A stretch of 64,000 nt of DNA from Bradyrhizobium sp. 190 (GTDB lineage: Bacteria; Pseudomonadota; Alphaproteobacteria; Rhizobiales; Xanthobacteraceae): the NCBI RefSeq assembly GCF_023073415.1, contig NZ_JADPJL010000061.1, positions 1 through 64,000 on the forward strand. The letters run 5' to 3'. A program made the position numbers and the translations under genes. The number at the start of each line of letters is the position of its first letter. Position 1 is the first letter of the stretch. Shown in pieces: positions 37,694-48,115 of the stretch. Under the pieces are notes generated by a model. That model saw only the letters and a program-made list of their open reading frames with translations. It searched no databases and was not told the DNA's origin.

Positions 37694-38443
37694 ATGGTAA
37701 AGCCGGTTGTGATTGTGGTGGGTGCGGATAAGGGCGGGGTCGGCAAGACGACCGTGTCGCGGACGCTCCTGGATTACTTCAGCGCCAACAACGTGCCGAC
37801 CCGGGCATTCGACACCGAATCGCCGCGCGGCACTCTGAAGCGCTTCCATCCCGACATCACCGAAATCGTCGACATGACGACGACCTCCGACCAAATGAAG
37901 ATCTTTGATACGCTGAGCTCAGGGGTATCCGTCACTGTGATCGACGTCCGCGCGGGCTTGCTGTCACCTGCGCTCGCATCACTGCGCGACATCGGCTTCT
38001 TGGATGACGCGCGGTCCGGCCAGAGCACCTTTGCCGTGTTCCATATTCTGGGATCCTCGATCGCCTCGCTGGACGAGATTGCCGAGACCTCGCGTTTCAT
38101 GAGCGGAGCCAGATATTTCCTGGTGAAGAACTTCATCAACGACACCCAGTTCTTCCAGTGGGACCAGTCGACCTACAACTCCTATTTCCATCGCATCAAG
38201 CACGCTACCGACCTGACCATCCCCAAGCTCAACGAGATGGCCTATGAGCAGGTCGAGGTCGCTTCCGTCCCGTTCCTCAACTTCGTCGCCAACAAGGGCC
38301 GGCACGATGACGCCACCAACTACTCGTTCGTGCTGCGCGGCTATGTTCGGCACTGGCTCACCAATGTCTGGAGCGAATACGACCGTATCAAGCTGACGGA
38401 CCTGGTCGGTGCCAAGTCGGTGACGCGCGGCGGCGAAAAATAG
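37694..38443 (+). CDS. ParA/MinD-like ATPase
   Basis: 249 residues from the ATG at 37694. Deviant Walker A motif KGGVGKTT near residue 14, a conserved segment TRAFDTESPRGTLKRFHPDI, then VTVIDVRAGLLSP at the Walker B position. It is related to the ParA/MinD family of deviant Walker ATPases, but no ParB or parS-like gene is adjacent, so plasmid partition cannot be claimed. It is followed 61 bp later by a second, more divergent ATPase. A disrupted paralogue is split between 12995-13120 and 13698-14306. Confidence 0.75.
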   Translation: MVKPVVIVVGADKGGVGKTTVSRTLLDYFSANNVPTRAFDTESPRGTLKRFHPDITEIVDMTTTSDQMKIFDTLSSGVSVTVIDVRAGLLSPALASLRDIGFLDDARSGQSTFAVFHILGSSIASLDEIAETSRFMSGARYFLVKNFINDTQFFQWDQSTYNSYFHRIKHATDLTIPKLNEMAYEQVEVASVPFLNFVANKGRHDDATNYSFVLRGYVRHWLTNVWSEYDRIKLTDLVGAKSVTRGGEK

Positions 38444-38504
38444 TCGCCTCGTTCCGTCGCATGCAGAGCTGGATTATGCACGAACTTCGCCCGATATAGC
38501 TGCG

Positions 38505-39173
38505 ATGTCAGCAACGCCCGTCTACGTCATCTGCTCTCCTACCCCGCAGGTCGGCAAAACCATGATCGCGCGGCTGTTGAGCGAGTTCTTGCTCTTGAAG
38601 AACGGCAAGGTGCTCTCCTTCGATATAAATCTGAGGGAGCCCTCGCTGCTCGATTACCTGCCCAATATCACCGAGACCGCAGACGTGATCGATACCTACG
38701 GCAAGATGCGGCTGATGGACCCGCTGATCGTCAATGACGGGTTTGCCAAGGTGATCGATCTCGGCTTCCACGCCTTCGACGAGTTCTTCAAAATGTGCGA
38801 GGAGATCGGCTTCATGAAGGAGGCGCAGCGTCGCCGCGTTGCGCCGGTCATCCTATTCGTCGCCGACACCAACCGCGTGGCCGCGCGCAGCTATGAGATG
38901 CTGCGGCGGCACATTCCGCCACGGGCGCTAATCACCGTCCACAATGAATTCGTGCTGCGGAGCCAATTGCCAGAGGCGTTGGACCGCGGCCACGTGCTCC
39001 ATTTCAGCGCGTTGCCAGTATTTCTGAAGATCTATATCAACAGACTGCGTTTTTCCTTCACCGGCTATCTGCGCCAAGAGAAGGATTCGTCCAGCGAGCT
39101 GCATCAGTGGATCCGGCGGAACTACACCATCTTCCGCGATCTCGAATTGAGTCTGATGGAGCGATCGTCTTGA
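38505..39173 (+). CDS. Divergent ParA-like P-loop ATPase
   Basis: 222 residues. P-loop CSPTPQVGKTMIARLLSEFL with GKT retained but the ParA-specific first lysine absent. LSFDINLREPSLLDYLP replaces the switch region, and there are two later hydrophobic strands (VAPVILFVADTNRV). It resembles the upstream ATPase in length and in the VLSFD/N-E-P pattern and may be its partner, with the pair in one operon (61 bp gap). Cellular role is unknown. Confidence 0.65.
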   Translation: MSATPVYVICSPTPQVGKTMIARLLSEFLLLKNGKVLSFDINLREPSLLDYLPNITETADVIDTYGKMRLMDPLIVNDGFAKVIDLGFHAFDEFFKMCEEIGFMKEAQRRRVAPVILFVADTNRVAARSYEMLRRHIPPRALITVHNEFVLRSQLPEALDRGHVLHFSALPVFLKIYINRLRFSFTGYLRQEKDSSSELHQWIRRNYTIFRDLELSLMERSS

Positions 39174-40344
39174 GCCGGAGCTCAATGCAGCGGGCTCCCA
39201 TCGCGCACGAGCTCATTGAAGTGCGATCGGATCGCTTGCATCCATGTCCGGTCTATGGTGCGGTTGGTTAACTGCCGGCCACGTTTCGGCGATGCGTGGC
39301 CTACTCAACCGTGCAACCTGTCGGCCGATGAGCTCCGCGCATCTGCTCACATACCAAAGCCCCATCTACCTGCTCGTCCGTTGCGGTTGCAACAGGACAG
39401 CAGCATTTTGGAAACTCACGCTCGTACACAGCGTCAGATTGTACGTTCTCAAACACAACGAGACAAACTGCCCATGTGCCCGGCCAGCGGCCGGCGACAA
39501 GGATCACAGAGTTTAGAAGAGGACTGTCATTAGCTCAGACGATACCAGTATGATCGCAGAATGACGGCCAACCCAGCACAGCTCCTATTCCACGTGCTCA
39601 TCGGCTCCGTTTAACACTTTTGGGTCTCTGGCAAGGTTGTCGCTAGGCATCTTTTTCGCGTGGCGACGTCGCCATGCAGCGAGGCGACGACGGAGCGCCG
39701 GCGTACCGGACCTGTCCAAAGCCGCGTCTAAGTCGACGCTATTGCACAGACGTAGGGATGTGCGTTGCGAGGTTCGCCGATCCGGGCAAGCACAGGTTCT
39801 TTGCATTAGTGTATCCGACCTGTGTTTAGTGTGCTCGGGGCTATCATGGTTGCTAACAATGCGATCTGATTAGCGGTGGCCACCAGTGTACGCATGCGCT
39901 GGAAAGACCGGTTCCCCACGTCGTCTTCATCCTGTCCTCGACCTTGCAGGGCGATCCCCATGAATCGGCCCTTCGCTTGTTCGGAATGCAAATTGGGATT
40001 TGTGCCATGGCGCTGATTTCCAGTACGTCAGGACGAAACAGTCGAGGATGCCTCGGCGCGGATCTTCAGACGCCAGGAAACACAGGCCGTTAGTGTCGGA
40101 ACGTTCGGAACGGCCAACTGCGCCGCGATATAGGTGCGGATCCCGCCCGCCGTGCTTTGAGAACGATTGCTTGAACAATGCCGGTCTTCGCCTTTTAGTC
40201 GAGCCGGCGGTACAGCTCTTGCCAACGAGAGACCGAGTCCGCCAAGCTTTTCCCGATCTTCAGAAGATGCCCTGCGAAATAGAACAAATTGTTTCCGCGG
40301 CCGCTCGGCATGATCCGACGGCGCGAATGTCGCGGATGGGTCCG
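39174..40344. other. Intergenic with a decayed promoter repeat
   Basis: No gene recognised. Contains MerR-type repeat copy 6. Short frames at 39.6-39.9 kb and 40.0-40.3 kb are arginine-rich and unconvincing. Confidence 0.4.
39417..39447 (+). promoter_or_regulatory. MerR-type promoter/operator, copy 6 (decayed)
   Basis: The core CGTACACAGCGTCAGATTG, then -10 TACGTT and TCTCAAA match copies 7 and 9, but the -35 position reads CACGCT. Probably inactive. Confidence 0.55.
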
Positions 40345-40764
40345 TCACGATAGCGCCTCGATCCGCGCAAACAACATCGCGGCTTCGGATGGTCCAAGCC
40401 CAACGACGCCTACGAAGCTTGCTGGCGGCATCGGAATGTCCTGGTTGATCGGCTTCCAGAGATGGAGACAATACCGGCTGTTATTCACGTACTGCGACTG
40501 AGGCGGATGCAGTTGCATTACACATTCCTCTTCATCCCAAAACAGGTCTTTGACGAAACACATCTCTTCCCAGTTCGGACAACGCCGCGGCGTCGAGACG
40601 GACACATGCTCCCACCCTGGGCGGACAAATCCAATGATCTTGAGTTTACATCCGCAATGCCCTTGCACAAAGAAGTGACCGCAAGGACCTGAACCCGGCG
40701 CGCTGGCAAACTGGCCATGTCGTACGCGGCCAGCCTCAAGTTTTTCCCCAATTTGCGCTCTCAC
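40345..40764 (-). CDS. DUF7694-domain protein
   Basis: 139 residues from a GTG. RHGQFASAPGSGPCGHFFVQ, then WEHVSVS, CPNWEEMCFVKDLFWDEEE and VNNSRYCLHLWKPINQDIPM form a pattern I recognise as DUF7694, often found in prophage and island regions. Function is unknown. The GTG overlaps the stop of the upstream small gene by one base (TAGTG) and is preceded by GGGGAGGGG, so translation is coupled. Confidence 0.65.
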   Translation of the reverse strand: MRAQIGEKLEAGRVRHGQFASAPGSGPCGHFFVQGHCGCKLKIIGFVRPGWEHVSVSTPRRCPNWEEMCFVKDLFWDEEECVMQLHPPQSQYVNNSRYCLHLWKPINQDIPMPPASFVGVVGLGPSEAAMLFARIEALS

Positions 40765-40937
40765 TAGCCCCTCCCCACCTGGCAGGTGCCTTTGAAATCG
40801 ACGTGGACCACATTGTCCTTGGAATCCTCTATCGCCTCCAGCGAGAACTGCTGCGCAATATCTGAATTCGGTCCTTCCGTTTGCATTATCTTCTGGATCT
40901 TCAAAAACCCGTTGCGCAAACCATAGATGTAGATCAT
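40764..40937 (-). CDS. Small protein upstream of DUF7694
   Basis: 57 residues: MIYIYGLRNGFLKIQKIMQT and ending VDFKGTCQVGRG. It starts at the ATG at 40937, a few bases after a GAGA-rich stretch. No family recognised. It is operonic with the DUF7694 gene through a one-base overlap, an arrangement typical of phage-like small gene strings. Confidence 0.55.
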   Translation of the reverse strand: MIYIYGLRNGFLKIQKIMQTEGPNSDIAQQFSLEAIEDSKDNVVHVDFKGTCQVGRG

Positions 40938-42705
40938 CTCACTTTCTCCTACCAACGCCCGTGAGCACACGCCGCCAGGCCCGTTTCCGATGTCAGTACA
41001 CCCCCCGGTGCGCCGGACAGGGTTCCATCTCCTTCAGCCTCGTCTCAATGAAGGCGTCAGCTTCCGCACGTATATGCTCGATCTGGTCACAAAGAGGTTT
41101 GTCGAGCAGGGTTTTGCTTTCAGCATCGATTCTCCTTTTCGATGGCGCGCGGCAAGTTGCCATAGTGCACGGTGGGGGTCCGGAAAGGACCCGCCTAGCT
41201 CAAAAGCAGCGCGCGGCGAGCTCCTTTCGCCCGCACACTCGGTGGCTCAATTTGAGCGAGCCGCGTTGAACACCTCGATCATGGCGCAGTCCGGCCAGGC
41301 ACCGCCCAGAGCACTGCCATGTGCTCATCGACGGCCACAAGTCATCGCGATCCAGCACCTCTGGTGCGAGATGCCCCGGATCGAACGAACTGTGCCGCGT
41401 CGGCGACCGGGGCGGGTAGATGATGATTCAGCTAACGCCTTTTCACATCGTCAAAGCTGGCTCGGGACGAGCTCTCCAATGTAATCGCAACGAGGATCTT
41501 TGCTCCGTACTCTGCGTCATGGCTGACGAAGTGCTTGGGCAGCTGGGCGAGTCATGGGGCCGGAGGCCGCGATTCTGCCGGTCTGATGCTGCATCTCGAT
41601 CTAGTACTGCTCATTCTTAAGCCTTTCGCTGCTGGCCGAGCCTGAAACAGTGCCAATGCGTCATCTATGTGGCGAAACTTGATTTGCGTTGAGAGCCCGA
41701 ATAGAGCTCGCACTTGGGCGCCGCTGCACCACGCGGCTGCGGGCATCAGGCCGTTCAACCCGGCGGAAGGGAGTTTCGGACGCGGAGGTGCCTTTCGAGT
41801 GCGCGGGTCGGTCGCAGGTTTGAATGTCATCCGTGAGGACGCTTGGTGAACACTGGACGGATCTATCCGCATCGCCTGAGCAAATTTTGCCGAGTGGCGG
41901 CTCTTCGCAGTTTTAGGTTAGTGCAAGTCGTGAGCGCCCTCAGAGATCGTTCGGAGGCGGACGAACCCGTTTAACATCAATGGATGGTCTAAGGCGTAGC
42001 CCGGAGCAGCGAGATTCGCAGGTGGCCCGTACCTCTCAGCGAGCACTCTCGACGTGTCGGCGAAGTCGCCCGCTTCAATGAAGCTGGGCACGATGCGCCC
42101 GGCACCCAAAGCAAAACACCGCAAGTCCGCCGCAGATGCTGGCCGTTTGGCGGCACGAGGTTCCGGCGGCATTTGCTCTTGTCGTACGAGCGCCATGTCC
42201 GGTTGACGACACGACGTGGGAAACCTGACTACAGCGGCTAAATCATTTCGCCGGTGCCGCGGCAAACACGTTGTTTTTCTCTCTTCGATGATTCTCACAG
42301 CACTTTCTCGTCCGGCACGCCGATTGCTGAGATGAAAACCGCTGCAGCTAGAGGCGGCGCACTGGTCAATGTCCCAGGAGTTTAGATTGAGATTTGGTCT
42401 ACTGACCTTGATCGGCATTAAAGCCGATCCGTAACTGCACAACCGCCAGATATCGATGTGGCAGTCGTCACGAACTTCACCGAATCGACTGAGGTCGCCG
42501 CGACGATCAAGCTGACGACCCCGGTTATGAGACAAGCTTTGAGCTTCGGCGCGGAGCGGAGGGGGCAATACAGCCGCATCTCGCAGGCGCGCCATTCCAG
42601 AGCGATCAGGCTTAGCAGCCTAACGACCGTGTTTCCACCAGCGTCGGGACGCTATTCGCCTGATTTGATGGTCTTCAATACTGATCAATTAGCCAACTCA
42701 AGAAT
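40938..42705. other. Mostly non-coding, possible small-gene remnant
   Basis: On the minus strand just above 40993 a frame ends CDQIEHIRAEADAFIETRLK and a few more residues, which looks like a genuine small-protein C-terminus without a clear start. The remainder shows no recognisable gene. Confidence 0.35.
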
Positions 42706-42888
42706 ATGGTACGAACAACGCACTGGCGCAAACAAAGACTGCGCGTGATTGAAGGCGGCAGAGCCGGTATCGCATCGCGTCCTGATGCTTCGCAACCGGC
42801 AACATGGAATTTCTGGCCCCTTGTGGCGATCCTCCTTAACGCGCTGCTCTGGGCCGGCATCTACTGGGTGATCAGTGCGTTCTCATGA
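42706..42888 (+). CDS. Small single-pass membrane protein
   Basis: 60 residues. A basic, proline-rich N-terminus, then one strong transmembrane helix, WPLVAILLNALLWAGIYWVI, at the C-terminus. This kind of short C-tail-anchored protein is common in islands and prophages. The ribosome binding site is weak and no family was recognised. Confidence 0.45.
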   Translation: MVRTTHWRKQRLRVIEGGRAGIASRPDASQPATWNFWPLVAILLNALLWAGIYWVISAFS

Positions 42889-43590
42889 GCGAGACGGTTC
42901 CGGCCAGCAGTTCTGAACGTGCCGGATCTGCACGACGTTATTGAATCTGCCGCGCTCAAGAAGATGCCCGCGATAATTTGTGTGCCCCTCATCCGACACT
43001 TTTGTTGTTGCGCACCGCTGGTCTGGGCATTGGTCTCCATCGCACCGAACCGCAGCGTGCTGGTCGAACTGCCAGCGCCACCCAGGCGACATAGCTCTGC
43101 TGGCTCAGCATGCGGGTGTTCGAAAGCGCGAGCATCTTGATCTTAGCCGATGCGTATACCCGAATTCCCGACCGCAACGCACTTCCAGAATGTTTATACT
43201 GAGACTATTGACGTTGTCGAACGCGCGTTTTGAAGCGGATCGTTCACCCGGCGCTACCACTGCGCTAGCGCCGCCGGTCCGCTTGCCTATTGCATCGCGC
43301 CACTAGGCCGGCAGCTCGATCGACGGAGCAACGTAATCTGCACTTACAGCACGCCCGCCGAGCAACGCGACCATGAATCACGAATGAGAGCAGACTCGCG
43401 CTCTTAACAATGCCTTTAAGCAAGTGCGCGTCCTCGATCACTTTTCGCAATGGCGCACCCGGATTTCCAATGGGCTCCCGGAGCTTTCGTTTGCGTGAAT
43501 TTCACTATGACACGTGGCGCGTTGAACAGTGACTTGAACCCTAGTGCGATTTGATCCATCCATCTGATATCTGCCAAACAGCAAGGAAAT

Positions 43591-43624
43591 GCCCGACGCA
43601 CCCGGGGGAACGGATGCGTCGGGC
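43591..43624. terminator. GC-rich hairpin
   Basis: GCCCGACGCA pairs perfectly with TGCGTCGGGC across a 14-base loop. There is no strong T-run on either side, so it is either a terminator remnant or a repeated hairpin element. Confidence 0.45.
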
Positions 43625-44359
43625 CCCAACCCGGGCTGGTTGGGACATGGGGGGATCCATGCCCAAGACTAATCATGCAAGTGATATGCCGCTAAGCTAT
43701 CCATGTGCGTCCAGCCGGCGAGCCGCTGAGCGATATTGCAGCATTGAGAATTGTGCGCCCATTTCCACACGGCCAACGACAGACTGTCGGGAATCGAACA
43801 AACGTATCATCGAACGAGGAGCCAGATCCGTCTGTTTTCAACCCATCGCATCTCATGCGACTCGATGCCGGAGATCGCCAGTCATTTGGGCGCTCTCAAG
43901 AGCGCCGCATCGATTCCGCGGCGCGTTAGGGCGGCTACGATCTACTCGACGGATTGGATCGCGACAGGCGCTCGTCGTAACGCACGCAGACGTAAAACGC
44001 TTTCTGCTGGCAAAGCCTTGTGTACAACGATCGGCGCACACGATGTACTCCGCCACGCATTGCTCTTGCACTTATCAGGAATTCCGCCGACAGCAGGCGT
44101 TGGGGTCCCTACTGCAATCTGGATCGGAAATTTTCCCGTGTTGCTGATAGTGTTCGAACCCCAATACACAATTGTTACGCCGGGAGGTCTAACTCCGTCT
44201 GTAAAACGCTGATTGTTGCGTGCGCGACAAGTGTTCCAAATCCCACAATGCAAGTAGAAATCGCGCCGCTGCGCCGATCATCCAACAATCGGCTAAATAC
44301 GACTAAGACCAGGTGATGCGCCTGAGCGTCCCTCCTCCTATGCTGAAAGCCATGAAAAA

Positions 44360-44396
44360 GCCCGACGCACGCTGCCGGGTACGAGGTGCGTCGGGC
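44360..44396 (-). terminator. Rho-independent terminator on the minus strand
   Basis: An 11-bp stem GCCCGACGCAC/GTGCGTCGGGC with a 15-base loop, followed on the minus strand by TTTTT. It shares its stem with the hairpin at 43591. Confidence 0.6.
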
Positions 44397-44826
44397 CAGT
44401 GGGTTATCGGCGCGGTACCAGACCGTGTCGCCCACAGACCACGTATTGCAAACCACGTGCCGCCCATCAAGCTACCGAGATGACTAGCCCGACCAGCCTT
44501 TCAACGGGGCGGGGCGTTCCTATTTGCAGGCGCGCGTGCGTACGGGTACTCTGCCCCGGCCTTATGCGCTATCCATCTCCCTTCCACGCTCGGGGTGCCA
44601 CGGTATCCTACACGGCAGTCTCTAGACTTTTCTCCCCTACCGCTCTGGGCGTTTCAAGCGGTGGATTGACTTCGGTTACCTCAGAGTAACCAGGGCTCGG
44701 ACGTCGAGGACAAGCTGCTTGCATGGCCGGGCGCGACATGCGGCAGACTGGCTGATAAAAGTCACCGGAAACCTTTAGCCGCTCTGAGCGTGAGCCACCT
44801 GGGACTTGTCGAGAAGCAGCGAAGCA

Positions 44827-45030
44827 TTAAGAATGATTGGACTCTGCATCCCGGTCCTCTCTTAACGTCTGCCATTCTTCCGCTCGCCGGGCTAGCCGCT
44901 CATATTCCTTGGCGATTTTAACGAGCCTGTCTCTGGATCTGAAACAGCCGAGCGACTCCGCTTTGGTCCGCGTTGCTTCCGCCCGCTGACGCCAATGTTT
45001 CGCACCGTACAATGGGTTTTTCGATTTCAT
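44827..45030 (-). CDS. Small charged helical protein, paralogue of 18631-18837
   Basis: 67 residues: MKSKNPLYGAKHWRQRAEAT, then SRDRLVKIAKEYERLARRAE and an acidic tail. About two thirds identical to the 18.6 kb protein by eye. A (GA)n tract lies 66 bp upstream of the ATG. The frame continues upstream through the tract from a TTG at 45162, so an N-terminal extension with a Leu-Ser repeat is possible. Function is unknown. Confidence 0.6.
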   Translation of the reverse strand: MKSKNPLYGAKHWRQRAEATRTKAESLGCFRSRDRLVKIAKEYERLARRAEEWQTLREDRDAESNHS

Positions 45031-45092
45031 GTAGATGGTCATGCAATCGCTGGGCCAAGCAAGCGCGATCGCCTTCCGAACAGCAAGGCATC

Positions 45093-45144
<52 letters not shown>

Positions 45145-45418
45145 ACGTCTTGGGAATACCAAACGAAGCAGCGAACGCTAGCGGCAATGCCCTCGCTGCA
45201 AACAGACAATCCCTAACCGTCTTCCGACGGAAGTTGCCGTGATGTGTTGCAGCGTCACTCCTTTCGACCGACCGCCTCCCCGCGTCTGTCCACGGATCAA
45301 TGTGCTTGTCGGCCCCTCCGCAAATGAGGTGAACTGCGAGTCGTATGTCAGTTTAGGCCTGACATTTGAGCCACATGTACGAGTCTCGACATATTCACAC
45401 GTCGTTTCTCGATTGGGC

Positions 45419-45449
45419 TTGAATCGTACGTAGCGTCAGATTGTACGGT
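45419..45449 (+). promoter_or_regulatory. MerR-type promoter/operator, copy 7
   Basis: -35 TTGAAT (45419-45424), 19-bp spacer with TACGTAGCGTCAG, -10 TACGGT (45444-45449), then TCTCAAAG. Same position in the decayed copy as copy 2 in the intact cluster. Confidence 0.7.
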
Positions 45450-46026
45450 CTCAAAGCAAGTGGCGACGGCTTCCGGTTGTCACGAAAATCGTCCTGACAG
45501 GTACTAAACATTGCGAATGTCTCAAACGCCCAGTGCGAAACAGACCCCACCCACGAGTCTCTTGCCAGATGGATTGCTGCCTCAGCGTCCCACTGCGCAT
45601 GAGGGAACGCCCGGATAGCTAAGGGTTCAGCGTGTCTCTTAGCGGCCATCGCAACGCCGCTCCGCGGTCCTTTCCCCCTGCGTTCGTGGCGTAGGGTCTT
45701 ATCGGTCGGCTGCCAGGTACAACAACACTGATAATGGACTTCGGCACAACATCGGAAGCTCAACATGTCAATTTCTCTCGCGATTCACCTGCAACTGAGC
45801 CGGTCTCTTTCGATCTTGATTTCGGTTGCGAGCGCCGCCGAGGTTGACATTACGGTGGTGGGACCGAGCGCCGCAAGCAGCACTGAGATCGGCGTGCCGG
45901 CCGGCAAGAGTGCTTTTCGGCCATCGATGCTTTCAGTGGCTGCGGCGCGTTCCCGATAGGAAGGCCATATTGCGCATCGCGCAGAAAGGGCAATACCCCA
46001 GGATGTTCCAACTAAACGAGGATATA

Positions 46027-46336
46027 ATGAATCAAAAGCAGCGCACGCGTGGGTCTTGGATCTACAGAGCACATTACTGGGCAGCAGTCCCTATTGTTGC
46101 TCTACTGACGACAACAGCTCTATGCATCGAACGGGCGAGTGCGCGAGATCAGTCGGCGACAGCGGAGGAGCAACAGGCTTGCACACCGAACGTGTTTCGC
46201 TTTTTGTAGCAGCCGCATACCGGATCCGGACGCCATCGCAGCCTGTCTGAAGGTCAAGTTGTCAAGCTTGAGTGACCAATGTCGCTACGTGATATCAGTT
46301 CGAGATGCTGCGAAGGCAAACGCACGATCAAAATGA
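46027..46336 (+). pseudogene. Cysteine-rich secreted protein, frameshifted paralogue
   Basis: MNQKQRTRGSWIYRAHYWAA, a signal peptide and TAEEQQACTPNVFRF match the protein at 20049. One extra T in CGCTTTTTGTAG creates a stop; the rest (CSSRIPDPDAIAACLKVK, then LSDQCRYVISVRD) follows in another frame to 46336. Confidence 0.75.
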
Positions 46337-46419
46337 GTTGCCGCCAACAAGCCGGTAAGCTTTGATTGGCCCCGTCCGGACTAGTACCCAGCCTCATCTG
46401 GCGTGCGGTAGCGCCGATC

Positions 46420-46700
46420 ATGTCGCACTTCAGGTGCTCGGCGACGCGTTCGGAAACATGGGCTACTGCGACTTATTGCGAAAGCTTGCTTCCGGGAACC
46501 AGAGGCAGATCATCTCGTGGCCAGCACCCGATGCCGGGCGTCGTCGTTACGATCAGGGTTTCACTTAGTAATCGGGTTCAGCAAGCACGGCGCTGATGAT
46601 AATTGAGGGTATGAAGTTGGAGACGGTCATAAGTTTTCAACAGGACGGTGTCGCCGACCGAATTCACTTCAAGGACGGCGAGAGCTTCAGAACGGCGTTC
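46420..46700 (+). pseudogene. Remnant of biotin carboxylase and biotin carrier genes
   Basis: LQVLGDAFGNMGY matches the VQVLGDSFGNVVH segment of the carboxylase at 20538. Then HPMPGVVVTIRVSLSN and, in another frame, ALMIIEGMKLETVISF and DRIHFKDGESF match the biotinyl domain at 22012, including the MKLE lysine. About 1 kb between these points and the whole carboxyltransferase gene have been lost. Confidence 0.75.
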
Positions 46701-47022
46701 GTTCTTAACGTCTTGTTCGTCGCTAAGATCTTCTACTTCAAGAGGTACGCATGAAACACTTTGTCATCAGATCCCGATAGCCATGGTTGCTGCGGGAGAG
46801 CTAGCCAGCGGAGGTCCGCCGCACGCCCATTCCACTTTTCTCATTCCCTCGCCCAGACTGTTCTCAATTGTCCAAGCGAGACAGCCGAGGGTTCCTCAAT
46901 GCCGGCCTGCATTTGGCAGGCTGTGTCCTTCTGCCCAAACCGCCTTTAGGTTGCGCGAAAGTGCATTTTGAAAATGCCGGTCGTTGCCGCCTGCCAAAGA
47001 CGCTTAAGCGAGTAATCCACTG

Positions 47023-47670
47023 ATGTCATCCTCTTCAAACAAGATCGCGCTCTTTATCGATGGCGCCAATCTTTACGCGACCGCCAAGACGCTCGGCTTC
47101 GATATTGATTACAAACGCCTGCTCCAGGAATTCCAGAGCCGCGGCACGCTGCTGCGCGCCTGCTACTACACGGCGATGGTTGAGGATCAGGAATATTCGT
47201 CGATCCGTCCCTTGATCGACTGGCTCGATTACAACGGCTACACCGTGGTCACCAAAGCGACCAAGGAGTTCATCGACGCCTCCGGCCGCCGCAAGCTCAA
47301 GGGCAACATGGACGTCGAGCTCGCGGTTGATGCTATGGAGCTCGCGGAGCACATCGACCAAATGGTGCTGTTCTCCGGCGACGGCGACTTCCGCTTCCTC
47401 GTGGAGGCGGTGCAGCGCCGCGGTGTGCGAGTCACGGTGATCTCGACCATCTCGACCCAGCCACCGATGATCGCCGACGAACTGCGCCGGCAGGCCGACG
47501 CCTTCATCGATCTTGTGGAGCTGCAGTCGAAACTGGGCCGAGATCCGTCCGACCGTCCGGCGCCGCGCGAGTCGGCTCACCATACGTCGCCATTCCTGCA
47601 GCGCGCCACGGTGGCGCCTGGAGGCGGCGATGACGACTTCGACAATCGAGACTTGCTGAGGCCACAGTGA
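47023..47670 (+). CDS. NYN-domain (LabA/DUF88-like) protein
   Basis: 215 residues. NYN/PIN-like nuclease fold with acidic residues in the expected places: IALFIDGANLYA, then GNMDVELAVDAMELA, then MVLFSGDGDFRFLVEAVQRR and GVRVTVIS. The C-terminal tail is polar. These proteins are thought to cleave RNA. It is intact, with composition like a chromosomal core gene, and sits where the carboxyltransferase would be in the duplicated unit, so it was probably inserted later. Confidence 0.85.
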   Translation: MSSSSNKIALFIDGANLYATAKTLGFDIDYKRLLQEFQSRGTLLRACYYTAMVEDQEYSSIRPLIDWLDYNGYTVVTKATKEFIDASGRRKLKGNMDVELAVDAMELAEHIDQMVLFSGDGDFRFLVEAVQRRGVRVTVISTISTQPPMIADELRRQADAFIDLVELQSKLGRDPSDRPAPRESAHHTSPFLQRATVAPGGGDDDFDNRDLLRPQ

Positions 47671-47699
47671 AATAAGGTTCAGCAAGAGCACTCAAGGGC

Positions 47700-47730
47700 T
47701 TGAATACCACCTAGCGTCAGGTTGTAGGCT
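47700..47730 (+). promoter_or_regulatory. MerR-type promoter/operator, copy 8
   Basis: -35 TTGAAT (47700-47705), 19-bp spacer with CACCTAGCGTCAGG, -10 TAGGCT (47725-47730). Counterpart of copy 3 in the duplicated unit. An ATG follows at 47743. Confidence 0.65.
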
Positions 47731-47742
47731 GCGAATCCGACA

Positions 47743-47835
47743 ATGACCTATCGTAGCCTACACAACACAACCCTCGATAGGGGTCGGCTGTGGCGGCAGG
47801 CTTCCCTGCGCACGAATGGCAACTCGCCGCTATGA
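47743..47835 (+). CDS. Putative 30-residue ORF with GcrA-like motif
   Basis: The ATG lies 13 nt after the -10 of promoter copy 8. Encodes MTYRSLHNTTLDRGRLWRQA, then SLRTNGNSPL. LWRQASL is shared with the two GcrA-like genes at 30700 and 50700, suggesting a truncated relative. It may be a relic. Confidence 0.3.
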   Translation: MTYRSLHNTTLDRGRLWRQASLRTNGNSPL

Positions 47836-48115
47836 TCGCAGTCTAGGTGCCGTGCACACGAATGCTAATGTGCAATTGATAGCTGTTCGAGTCGAACTTT
47901 CGGTAATGAAGAGGGAAGGACGCAAGCTTATGTAGGACCTAAGGGGTTCCGCATGCCGGTCCGCGGAGCAAGACCGAAGCGGGGAAAAGAGGAGATCCCA
48001 GTCTCGGCCGATGACTCGGCCTGTCCTGCTGCGGGATCGCCGTGGTCTACCGTCACCTTGGGGTATCTAAATTATCGTCTTTAGTAGGTGACTGCGGTCA
48101 TGATTGGGGGCTTTC

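Larger units (their letters stand above)
42889..44826. other. Non-coding region with two related hairpins
   Basis: About 1.9 kb with no credible gene. Contains two hairpins with the same GCCCGACGCA stem (43591-43624 and 44360-44396). Confidence 0.4.

Noticed and set aside
37694..39173. Plasmid partition locus
   Set aside because: Two ParA-like ATPases are present, but no ParB gene, no parS-like repeats and no replication gene are visible.
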